This document shows positions 51,761 through 59,179 of a stretch of 64,000 nt of DNA, in pieces (position 1 is the stretch's first letter; each line of letters starts with the position of its first letter). Location of the stretch: positions 186,001 to 250,000 of the forward strand of contig NZ_JOFJ01000003.1 in assembly GCF_000718255.1 (NCBI RefSeq), given 5' to 3'. A program made the translations under genes and the position numbers. The stretch is from Spirillospora albida (GTDB lineage: Bacteria; Actinomycetota; Actinomycetes; Streptosporangiales; Streptosporangiaceae). Below the pieces are notes generated by a model. The model worked only from the letters and a program-made list of their open reading frames with translations, ran no database searches and was not told the origin of the DNA.

Positions 51761-52708
51761 CTACCGGCGCGCGGCCCTGCGCGCCCGGCGCTCCTCGCGG
51801 CGGGTCTCGAACCTGGTCGCGGCGGCGTCCAGCTGCTCCATGAACTCGCCGAGCTCCTCGCGGGCCTTCTCGCCGTCGCCGCTGAGGTCGGTGCGGTCGA
51901 AGACGTTCCACTTGCGCAGGACGGGGACGAGCACGTCGTCGTGGTGCAGCCGCAGGTCGTAGATCCCGGCGTTCGCGATGACGACGGACTTGCGGAGGAA
52001 GCCGTCGATGCCGTGGCCCGGCATCTGGAAGTCCTTGACGACCTCGGTGATCGCCCGCATCGTCTCGTTCGGGGAGGCGTCCAGGGCCGCGCCGAGCAGG
52101 TTGCGGTAGAAGATCATGTGGAGGTTCTCGTCGGCGGCGATGCGCGTCATCATCTGCTCGCAGACGGGGTCGCCGGACGCCCTGCCGGTGTTGCGGTGCG
52201 AGACGCGCGTCGCCAGCTCCTGGAACGAGACGTACGCGGCGCCGTGCAGGAACGAGTCGCCGTGCGCGGCCTCGTAGCCCTCCTCCATGTGGCTCATCCG
52301 GGCGCGTTCCAGCGCGACGGGGTCGACGGCGCGGGTCACGGTGAGGTAGTCGCGCAGGACGATCCCGTGCCGGTTCTCCTCCGCCGTCCAGCGGTTCACC
52401 CAGGTGCCCCAGGCGCCGTCGCGGCCGAAGACGGTCGCGATCGCGCGGTGGTAGCCGGGCAGGTTGTCCTCGGTCAGCAGGTTGACGATCAGCGACTCGC
52501 GGGCCTCCGGGCTCAGCTTGGACTGCTCCAGCGACCACTCCTCGCCGCCGAGCGGGCCGTCGAAGTCGCGGCCCTCGCTCCACGGCACGTACTGGTGCGG
52601 GAACCACTCCTTGGCCATCTCGAGGTGCCGGTTCAGCTCCTTCTCCACCACCGGCTCCAGGTCGAGCATGAGGTGGATCTGTGCCTTGTCTACGGACGTC
52701 ACTGACAT
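51761..52708 (-). CDS. acyl-[acyl-carrier-protein] desaturase
   Basis: A 315-residue soluble diiron enzyme that inserts a double bond into ACP-linked acyl chains, like DesA1/DesA2 of mycobacteria. The iron ligands are in WTAEENRHG (residues 108-115) and ADENLHM (192-198). MSVTSVDKAQIHLMLDLEPV is the N terminus. The ATG at 52708 follows GAAGGAAC. A strong palindrome 72-91 bases upstream is probably the operator of a lipid regulator. It lies downstream of the short-chain dehydrogenase gene. Confidence 0.92.
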   Translation of the reverse strand: MSVTSVDKAQIHLMLDLEPVVEKELNRHLEMAKEWFPHQYVPWSEGRDFDGPLGGEEWSLEQSKLSPEARESLIVNLLTEDNLPGYHRAIATVFGRDGAWGTWVNRWTAEENRHGIVLRDYLTVTRAVDPVALERARMSHMEEGYEAAHGDSFLHGAAYVSFQELATRVSHRNTGRASGDPVCEQMMTRIAADENLHMIFYRNLLGAALDASPNETMRAITEVVKDFQMPGHGIDGFLRKSVVIANAGIYDLRLHHDDVLVPVLRKWNVFDRTDLSGDGEKAREELGEFMEQLDAAATRFETRREERRARRAARR

Positions 52709-52779
52709 GCGGTTCCTTCGCTGGACGAGGGGTGGAGCGGACCGGTTCGGGCGGGGCCGCGGCACCGGCCGGCCGCCTT

Positions 52780-52799
52780 AACCTACGGAAGCGTAGGTT
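52780..52799. promoter_or_regulatory. operator-like palindrome upstream of the desaturase gene
   Basis: AACCTACG-GAAG-CGTAGGTT is perfect over 8 pairs and lies 72-91 bases before the desaturase ATG, where a promoter is expected. Its layout fits a TetR-type regulator of fatty acid desaturation. The -10 candidate TAGGTT is part of it. Confidence 0.55.
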
Positions 52800-52890
52800 C
52801 CGATGGTCGCGATCGCCCCCCACCCGCGTCAAGTCACCAGGGCGACAATCAGCCGCACTCGTCTTTTGTAGGCCCGGTGGAACCGGGCGC

Positions 52891-53658
52891 TCAGCGGCTT
52901 CCGGCCGCCTGGTGCCACATCCGGTTCACGGCGGCCCGGAGCAGCGGCCTCGGTACCAGCTTCAGCGCGGGCAGCACCGCCTTGTACTGGACGCCCGGCA
53001 CCGCGAGCGCGCGGCCCGCCGCGACGGCGTCCAGCCCGGCCCTGGCCACGTCGTCGCGGCGCAGCCACAGCAGGTTCGGCGCCGCGTCGTCCTCCGTCCG
53101 GGTGAAGCCGGGGCACAGCGCCGTCACGTGAACGCCCTTGCCCGCCACCTCCGCGTGCAAACTCTCCGAGAACGAGATCACGTACGCCTTGGTCGCCCCG
53201 TAGGTCGCGCTGCCAGGCGACGGCGCGTACCCCGACATCGACGCGACGTTCAGCACCCCGCCCCGGCCGCGCCCCAGCATCCCGGGCAGCGCCGCGTGCG
53301 TCAGCCTGACCAGCGCGGACACGTTCAGCTCGATCTCGGCGAGCTGGTCGTCCAGGGGGATCTCCGCGAACGCTCCGAAGGCGCCGTACCCGGCGTTGTT
53401 CACGAGGAGCTCGACCGGCTCGGCGCGCAGCCGCCGCTCCACCTCCCCGCGCTGCCCCGGGTCGGTGAGGTCCGCGGCGAGCACCTCGACCGCCACCCGG
53501 TACCGCTCGACGAGCTCGCGGGCCAGCGCGTCCAGCCGGTCGGCCCGGCGGGCCACGATCACCAGATCGGTGCCGCGGCCCGCCAGGATCCGGGCGAAGC
53601 TCTCGCCGATGCCGCTGGACGCGCCGGTCACCAGCGCCGTTCGGTACGCCTGTCGCAT
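52891..53658 (-). CDS. short-chain dehydrogenase/reductase
   Basis: A 255-residue SDR with a Rossmann fold: TGASSGIGESFARILAGRG (residues 11-29) binds NAD(P), NNAGYGAFG is the NNAG motif, and the catalytic Ser-Tyr-Lys is in VASMSGYAPSPGSATYGATKAY. An RR pair after the second strand (VARRADRLD) favours NADP. The substrate is unknown. The start is ATG at 53658 with TAGCAT eight bases upstream, possibly leaderless. It lies 57 bases downstream of the enoyl-CoA hydratase gene. Confidence 0.88.
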   Translation of the reverse strand: MRQAYRTALVTGASSGIGESFARILAGRGTDLVIVARRADRLDALARELVERYRVAVEVLAADLTDPGQRGEVERRLRAEPVELLVNNAGYGAFGAFAEIPLDDQLAEIELNVSALVRLTHAALPGMLGRGRGGVLNVASMSGYAPSPGSATYGATKAYVISFSESLHAEVAGKGVHVTALCPGFTRTEDDAAPNLLWLRRDDVARAGLDAVAAGRALAVPGVQYKAVLPALKLVPRPLLRAAVNRMWHQAAGSR

Positions 53659-53715
53659 GGCGGCAGATGCTAGCCGTGATCTTGCTCCGGCACCCGGGAC
53701 CGCGCCGAAATAGTG

Positions 53716-54498
53716 CTATCTACCCGCGAACTTGGCCTTACCTGGACCTTCCTCAATAAAGCTCTTCATCCCGGACGCCTGGTCCTCCGTCGCGAACAGC
53801 GCCGAGAACTGGACGCGCTCGATCTCCAGACCCGAGTCCAGATCGACCTCCAGACCCGCGTCGATGGCCTGCTTCGCCGCCCGCAGCGCGATCGCCGGGC
53901 CGCCGGCGAGACCCGCCGCCCACTCCCTCGCCGCCGGGTAGACCTCGGCGTCCGGGACGACCCGGTCGGCCAGCCCCATCGCGAGGGCCTCGGCCGCGCC
54001 GACGTGCCGTCCGGAGAAGATCAGGTCCTTCGCCCTCGCCGGGCCGACCAGCCGCGCGAGCCGCTGCGTCCCGCCCGCGCCCGGGATGATGCCGAGCTGG
54101 ATCTCCGGCTGCCCCACCTTCGCGCCCTCGCCCAGCACCCGGAAGTCGGCGGTGAGCGCCACCTCCAGGCCGCCGCCGAGCGCGTACCCGTTGATCGCCG
54201 CGATGACCGGCTTCGGTATCGCGGCGAGCGCCTTCGTGAAGTCCTGCAGGAGCCGGGAGGGGCCCGCCGACATCTGCGCGTACGACATGGACGCCATCTC
54301 CTTGATGTCCGCCCCGGCCGCGAACACCCGCTCCCCGCCGTACAGCACGACCGCGCCGACCGCGCCGTCCTCGGACACCTCGCGGGCCGCGTCCATCAGC
54401 TCCCGCTGCATCCGCGCGTTCAGGGCGTTCATCTTCGGCCGGTCCAGCCTGATCGTCGCGACCCCGTCCTCGACCTCGACCCGTACGAACTCTCCCAC
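53716..54498 (-). CDS. enoyl-CoA hydratase/isomerase (crotonase family)
   Basis: A 260-residue crotonase-fold enzyme. FAAGADIKEMASM forms the oxyanion hole and QPEIQLGIIPGAGGTQRLAR has the catalytic Glu; NGYALGGGLEVALTADFRV is also typical. It hydrates enoyl-CoA in fatty acid degradation. The start is GTG at 54498 after GAGGGAG. It lies near the etf genes and the desaturase, all parts of fatty-acid metabolism. It is divergent from the SNF2 gene, which starts 93 bases away. Confidence 0.92.
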   Translation of the reverse strand: MGEFVRVEVEDGVATIRLDRPKMNALNARMQRELMDAAREVSEDGAVGAVVLYGGERVFAAGADIKEMASMSYAQMSAGPSRLLQDFTKALAAIPKPVIAAINGYALGGGLEVALTADFRVLGEGAKVGQPEIQLGIIPGAGGTQRLARLVGPARAKDLIFSGRHVGAAEALAMGLADRVVPDAEVYPAAREWAAGLAGGPAIALRAAKQAIDAGLEVDLDSGLEIERVQFSALFATEDQASGMKSFIEEGPGKAKFAGR

Positions 54499-54591
54499 GG
54501 CGCACTCCCTCACGAACTCGGCGGCGGACGCCCCGAGCCTAACGAGCGGGCCTGCGCGTCCCGTCACAGGCCGCTGGTAGCTTCGGGGACC

Positions 54592-57585
54592 ATGCTCGTC
54601 GCGCACGCCACCTGGCACGGAGGGGCTCTCTGCGTGTGGGCGGAGCGCACCGGCCCGGACGGCGGCGCACCCGGCGGCGGCCAGCCGTTCGCGACCCGCG
54701 ACTTCACCGGCACGTCCTACGAGCCCCTCGTGCGGGGCGCCGCGCGGGTGGAGCTGACGATGACGCTCCCCACCCGCTCCGGCCGCCCGCTGCACTCCTC
54801 CGAACCCGTGCCGGACGGGGCGGAGCTGCGCCCCTGGCCGGTCCCGGCCCTCGTCCTCGACCCCTTCCCGGCGATGGCCCTGCTCCAGGCGGCCGAGGAG
54901 AGCGGCGACGTGGTCCCCGGCGCCGACCTGCGCTACCTGTGCGCCCTCGCCCGCGAGGCGGTGCACCTGACCGGCCGCGGCCAGGTCCTGCCGGCGCTGC
55001 TGCGCGAGGACGGCGACCTGGTCGCCCGCTGGCGTCCCGTCCTGGACGATCCGGTCCGGTTCCGCGACCTGGCGCGCTCGATGCCGGCCGCCTGCCGCGC
55101 CGCCGGCGGCGGCCGTCCCGCCGCCGAGGTCCTCCGCGACGTCCTGAACGGCCTGGTCGACACCGCCGTGCGCGGGGTCGTCCCGCACCCCCTGCTCCCG
55201 GCCCGGCGCGGCAAGGCCCCCGACCGCCTGCCCCTGGCGGAACGCTGGGTGGAGGCGCTGACCGGCCCGAACCCGGAGGTCCGCCGCGAACCCCGCGACG
55301 ACGCCGACGACCTGATCGCCGAACTGGACGCCTGGGCCGCCGCGGCCCGCCGCCCGTCCGGCCCCCTCCGCGTCTGCTTCCGCCTGGCCGAGCCCGGCGC
55401 GGAGGGCTTCGAGGAGGAGCCCGGCGAGAAGGCGGACGCGGATGCCTGGCGGGTCGAGTTCGCGCTCCAGGGCACCGACGACCCGAGCCTCTACGTCCCC
55501 GCCGCGATGGTCTGGCAGGGCGAGGCGACCTCGGTCCCGGACGCGGAGGAGACCCTCCTCGCCGGTCTCGGCCGCGCGCTGCGCCTCTTCCCCGACATGG
55601 CCCCGGCCCTCGACGGCCCGGCCCCGTCCGAGCTGGTCCTCGACACCGGGGGCGCGTTCCGCTTCCTGCGCCGGGCCGCGCCGATGCTGGCCGCCGCCGG
55701 GTTCGGCGTCCTGCTGCCCCAGTGGGCGGGCAGGGCGAAGCTCGGCATGAAGCTGACGACGCGCGCCGACCCCGAGGCGTCGTCCGGAGCGGCCGCGTCC
55801 TCGGGCTTCGACCTGAAGGCGATGGTCGACTTCCGCTGGGATCTCGCCCTCGGCGAGGAGACCATCGACGAGGCCGAACTGGAGGAGCTGGCCCGCCTGA
55901 AGACCCCGCTCGTCCGCCTGCGAGGCCAGTGGGTGGAACTGGACGAGGAGCAGCTGGAGGCCGCCCTCGACTTCCTCCGCCACCCGCGCCGGGGCCGCAT
56001 GACGGCCGGCCAGGCGATGCAGGCGGCCATCCACGCGGGCGACGAGACCCTCCCCCTCACGGCCGTCGACGCCGACGGCACCTTCGGCGACCTCCTGTCC
56101 GGCGAGGCCGACCGCCGCCTCACCCCCCTCGCGACGCCCGCCGGGGTCACCGTGAGCCTGCGGCCGTACCAGGAGCGGGGGCTTGCCTGGCTGGCGTTCA
56201 TGCACGACCTGCAAATTGGGACATTGCTGGCAGACGACATGGGATTGGGTAAAACAGTCACCGTGCTCTCCCTGCTCGTCCACGAGCGGACGGGCGGCGA
56301 CCGCCCCGCCCCCACGCTCGCGATCCTGCCGATGTCGCTGGTGGGGAACTGGCAGCGGGAGGCCGCGCGGTTCACGCCTAAGCTGCGGGTCTACGTCCAT
56401 CACGGGACCGGGCGGCATCGGGACGAGGAGCTCGTGCGGGCCGTGGCGGGAGCCGATCTCGTGCTGACCACGTACGGGACGGCGGCGCGCGACGCCGAGA
56501 TGCTCGCCGGCATCGCGTGGGGGCGGGTCGTCTGCGACGAGGCGCAGGCGCTCAAGAACAGCGGGACGCGGCAGGCTCAGGCGGTGCGGGGGATCCCCGC
56601 GCGGACGCGGATCGCGCTGACCGGGACGCCCGTCGAGAACCACCTCACCGAACTGTGGTCGATCATGGAGTTCACCAATCCGGGGATGCTGGGGCCGCGC
56701 GCGGCGTTCCGGGAGCGGTTCGCGATCCCGATCGAGAAGGACGGGGACGAGCGGGCGGCGGCGGCCCTGAAGCGGGCGACCCGGCCGTTCATGCTGCGCA
56801 GGCTCAAGACCGACAAGTCGATCATCTCGGATCTGCCGGAGAAGCAGGAGATCAAGGTCTACTGCAACCTCACGCGGGAGCAGGCGTCGCTGTACCAGGC
56901 GACCGTGGACGACATGCTCCGGCAGATCTCGGAGGCCGACGAGAAGCAGCGGCGCGGTCTCGTCCTGGCGACGATGGCCAAGCTGAAGCAGGTCTGCAAC
57001 CATCCGGCGCATCTGCTGAAGGACGGGTCGCGGCTGCCGGGCCGGTCGGGCAAGCTGGAGCGGCTGGAGGAGATCTGCGCCGAGGTCGTCGGGCAGGGCG
57101 AGAAGGCGCTGGTGTTCACGCAGTACGCCGAGTTCGGGACGATGCTGCGGCCGTATCTCGCGGCGCGCCTGGAGCGTCCGGTGCTGTGGCTGCACGGAGG
57201 GACGTCCAAGCAGGCGCGGGACGAGCTCGTCCAGCGGTTCCAGGGCGATGACGAGCCGAGCGTCTTCCTGCTGTCGCTGAAGGCGGCCGGCACCGGGCTG
57301 ACGCTGACGGCGGCGAACCATGTCGTGCACGTCGACCGGTGGTGGAACCCGGCGGTGGAGGACCAGGCGACCGACCGGGCGTTCCGGATCGGGCAGACGA
57401 AGAACGTGCAGGTCCGCAAGCTCATCTGCGTGGGGACGATGGAGGAGCGGGTGGACGAGATGATCGAGCGGAAGAAGGCCCTCGCCGAGTCGATCGTCGG
57501 CACCGGCGAGGACTGGCTGACCGAACTGTCGGTCGCCGAGCTGCGCGACGTCCTGCGGCTGTCACCCGAGGCGGTGAGCGACTGA
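54592..57585 (+). CDS. SNF2-family helicase
   Basis: A 997-residue DEAD/SNF2 helicase of the bacterial HepA/RapA-like group. An N-terminal half (about 540 residues, with a domain around SLRPYQERGLAWLAFM) leads to Walker A DDMGLGKT (residues 549-556), DEAQ (near 649) and the C-terminal QATDRAFRIGQ motif (near 925). It remodels or translocates on DNA; its target is unknown. The start is ATG at 54592, with TAGCTT eight bases upstream. The stop overlaps the SWIM gene by one base. Codon style changes sharply near the Walker A region. Confidence 0.92.
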   Translation: MLVAHATWHGGALCVWAERTGPDGGAPGGGQPFATRDFTGTSYEPLVRGAARVELTMTLPTRSGRPLHSSEPVPDGAELRPWPVPALVLDPFPAMALLQAAEESGDVVPGADLRYLCALAREAVHLTGRGQVLPALLREDGDLVARWRPVLDDPVRFRDLARSMPAACRAAGGGRPAAEVLRDVLNGLVDTAVRGVVPHPLLPARRGKAPDRLPLAERWVEALTGPNPEVRREPRDDADDLIAELDAWAAAARRPSGPLRVCFRLAEPGAEGFEEEPGEKADADAWRVEFALQGTDDPSLYVPAAMVWQGEATSVPDAEETLLAGLGRALRLFPDMAPALDGPAPSELVLDTGGAFRFLRRAAPMLAAAGFGVLLPQWAGRAKLGMKLTTRADPEASSGAAASSGFDLKAMVDFRWDLALGEETIDEAELEELARLKTPLVRLRGQWVELDEEQLEAALDFLRHPRRGRMTAGQAMQAAIHAGDETLPLTAVDADGTFGDLLSGEADRRLTPLATPAGVTVSLRPYQERGLAWLAFMHDLQIGTLLADDMGLGKTVTVLSLLVHERTGGDRPAPTLAILPMSLVGNWQREAARFTPKLRVYVHHGTGRHRDEELVRAVAGADLVLTTYGTAARDAEMLAGIAWGRVVCDEAQALKNSGTRQAQAVRGIPARTRIALTGTPVENHLTELWSIMEFTNPGMLGPRAAFRERFAIPIEKDGDERAAAALKRATRPFMLRRLKTDKSIISDLPEKQEIKVYCNLTREQASLYQATVDDMLRQISEADEKQRRGLVLATMAKLKQVCNHPAHLLKDGSRLPGRSGKLERLEEICAEVVGQGEKALVFTQYAEFGTMLRPYLAARLERPVLWLHGGTSKQARDELVQRFQGDDEPSVFLLSLKAAGTGLTLTAANHVVHVDRWWNPAVEDQATDRAFRIGQTKNVQVRKLICVGTMEERVDEMIERKKALAESIVGTGEDWLTELSVAELRDVLRLSPEAVSD

Positions 57586-58337
57586 TGACCGACGGTATCC
57601 GGGCCCGCAACAAGCGGGGGTCGATCGGCGCCGAGTGGTGGTCGCGGCGGTTCATCGACCTGGTCGAGTCGTTCGCCGACACCGGGCGCCTCCAGCGGGG
57701 CCGCACGTATGCGCGCAAGGGCAACGTGGTCGACCTGCGGGTCGCGCCGCATGAGGTGACGGCGCGGGTGCGGGGGTCGGCGCCGGAGCCGTACGAGGTG
57801 GCGCTCGGGATCGAGGCGATCGACGAGGCCGGCTGGCGGCGCGTGGAGGCGGCGCTCGCGTCGCGGGCGGTGTTCCGGGCGCGGCTGCTCGCCGGGGAGA
57901 TGCCGCCCGAGATCGAGTGGGTGTTCGCCGAGCTGGGCCTCGCCCTGTTCCCGTCGTCGGCGGCCGACCTGCACCTGATGTGCGACTGCCCCGACTGGGG
58001 TGACCCGTGCAAGCACACCGCGGCCGTCCTGTACCTGCTGGCGGAGGCGTTCGACGACGATCCGTTCCTGATCCTGGAGTGGAACGGCCGTTCGCGGGAC
58101 GAGCTGCTGACGGCGCTGCGGCGGAGCGCCCCCGCCGAGGCCGAGCCGGAGATCGAGGACGAGCCGCTCACCGTGTCGGGGTTCTGGACGGCGCCGTCCC
58201 TGCCCGCCCGGCCGGCCGCCGCGCCGGTGCCGCCGGATTTCGTCCTGCAGGTGGTGGCGCCGCCGCCGGTCAAGGTCCGCCGCCGCGACCTGGCCGACGT
58301 CCTCGCACCCGCGTACGAGGCGCTCGCCGACTCCTGA
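57585..58337 (+). CDS. SWIM zinc-finger protein
   Basis: A 250-residue protein with a SWIM zinc finger (CDCPDWGDPCKHTAAV, CxC then CxH, near residue 131-145). It is coupled to the SNF2 gene (TGATG overlap), the usual partner in bacteria, and probably supplies DNA or protein binding to the helicase. The N terminus (RNKRGSIGAEWWSRRFIDLV) is characteristic of this partner family. The Pro-rich C-terminal part ends in LADVLAPAYEALADS. The start is ATG at 57585. Confidence 0.88.
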   Translation: MTDGIRARNKRGSIGAEWWSRRFIDLVESFADTGRLQRGRTYARKGNVVDLRVAPHEVTARVRGSAPEPYEVALGIEAIDEAGWRRVEAALASRAVFRARLLAGEMPPEIEWVFAELGLALFPSSAADLHLMCDCPDWGDPCKHTAAVLYLLAEAFDDDPFLILEWNGRSRDELLTALRRSAPAEAEPEIEDEPLTVSGFWTAPSLPARPAAAPVPPDFVLQVVAPPPVKVRRRDLADVLAPAYEALADS

Positions 58338-58374
58338 CTTCCCCGCGATCCTCGATCTTGCGATCCTGCGATGA

Positions 58375-58387
58375 GATGTAGTACATC
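58375..58387. promoter_or_regulatory. operator palindrome of the XRE regulator
   Basis: GATGTA-G-TACATC is a perfect palindrome 46-59 bases upstream of the XRE start. It lies in an AT-rich patch with TACTAT (possible -10), so it is a likely operator of the regulator. Confidence 0.5.
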
Positions 58388-58433
58388 TACTATCACTCGT
58401 ACTGATGATGTGGTCAATGGAGGAACCGGATGG

Positions 58434-58670
58434 GTGCCGATGAGCGAGAAGGAGCACGTCCACAACCGGATCGCGGTCCTGCGGGCGGAGCGGGGGGTGT
58501 CGCGGCGGGAGCTCGCGGCGGCGTTGGGCGTCCACTACCAGACGGTCGGGTACCTGGAGCGGGGGGAGTACAGCCCGAGCCTGCACCTGGCGCTGCGGAT
58601 CGCGGCGTTCTTCGAGGTGCCGGTCGAGGTCGTGTTCGCGCTGGAGCCGTTCCCGAGGCTGGGCGCATGA
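58434..58670 (+). CDS. XRE-type transcriptional regulator
   Basis: A protein of 77-78 residues that is nearly all helix-turn-helix: NRIAVLRAERGVSRRELAAALGVHYQTVGYLERGEYSPSL, as in the YgzD/short XRE group. Start GTG 58434 is 10 bases from GGAGG; ATG 58440 is an alternative. The stop overlaps the membrane-protein start (ATGA), a classic regulator-membrane pair. An adjacent ATG at 58430 belongs to another frame and is not used. Confidence 0.85.
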   Translation: MPMSEKEHVHNRIAVLRAERGVSRRELAAALGVHYQTVGYLERGEYSPSLHLALRIAAFFEVPVEVVFALEPFPRLGA

Positions 58671-59179
58671 GCCGGCGGGCCGGGCTCCTGCAGGACCGCC
58701 CCGTCCCGTCGTGGGCGCGGACGCGCCGGCGCCGCCGCGCGGTGGTCGCCGCCGGCGGCGCGGCCGTCGCGATGCCGTGGGCCGCGACGGTCGTGTGCTG
58801 GCACCTCGCCCCGAGCGACACGGCCATGGTCGCGACGTTCGTCCTCCTCGGGGTCGCGACGGCGCTCGCGTTCCCGGTGATCTCACTGCTGAACGCGGCG
58901 ACACGGGGGGCGACGTCGCTGCAGGAGCACGAGCTGGACGAGCGGCAGGTCGCCGAGCGGCTCCGCGCCCACACGGCCGCGCACCGCACGATGCTGGCGC
59001 TGCTCGCCGGGCTCGTCTTCGCGGTGCTGGCCGTGCCGGGCGACCGGGGCACGGAGGTCCCCATCGCGGCGATCACCGTCGGCGTGGTGGCGCTGTTCCT
59101 GACGCATCTGTCGCTGCCGCTGCTCGTCGCCGGGTGGCGGATGCAGGATCCGCCGCCCGACGACGAGGACGGCGTCTAG
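58667..59179 (+). CDS. four-helix membrane protein
   Basis: A 170-residue protein with four membrane segments (AVVAAGGAAVAMPWAATVVC, MVATFVLLGVATALAFPVIS, MLALLAGLVFAVLA and PIAAITVGVVALFLTH). It carries a charged LQEHELDERQVAERLRAHTA stretch between helices 2 and 3. It is coupled to the XRE gene by an ATGA overlap, so the XRE protein probably controls it. I do not recognise the family. Its stop codon shares CTAG with the stop of convergent glgP. Confidence 0.75.
   Translation: MSRRAGLLQDRPVPSWARTRRRRRAVVAAGGAAVAMPWAATVVCWHLAPSDTAMVATFVLLGVATALAFPVISLLNAATRGATSLQEHELDERQVAERLRAHTAAHRTMLALLAGLVFAVLAVPGDRGTEVPIAAITVGVVALFLTHLSLPLLVAGWRMQDPPPDDEDGV

Noticed and set aside
54499..57330. Extension of the enoyl-CoA hydratase frame across the SNF2 gene
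   Set aside because: Shadow of the plus-strand SNF2 gene; the GTG at 54498 has a ribosome site.
58430..58666. ATG at 58430, six bases after GGAGG, in the frame of the membrane protein
   Set aside because: It would prolong the membrane protein through the XRE gene in another frame; the XRE frame is clearly coding, and ATG 58667 with an ATGA overlap is better.
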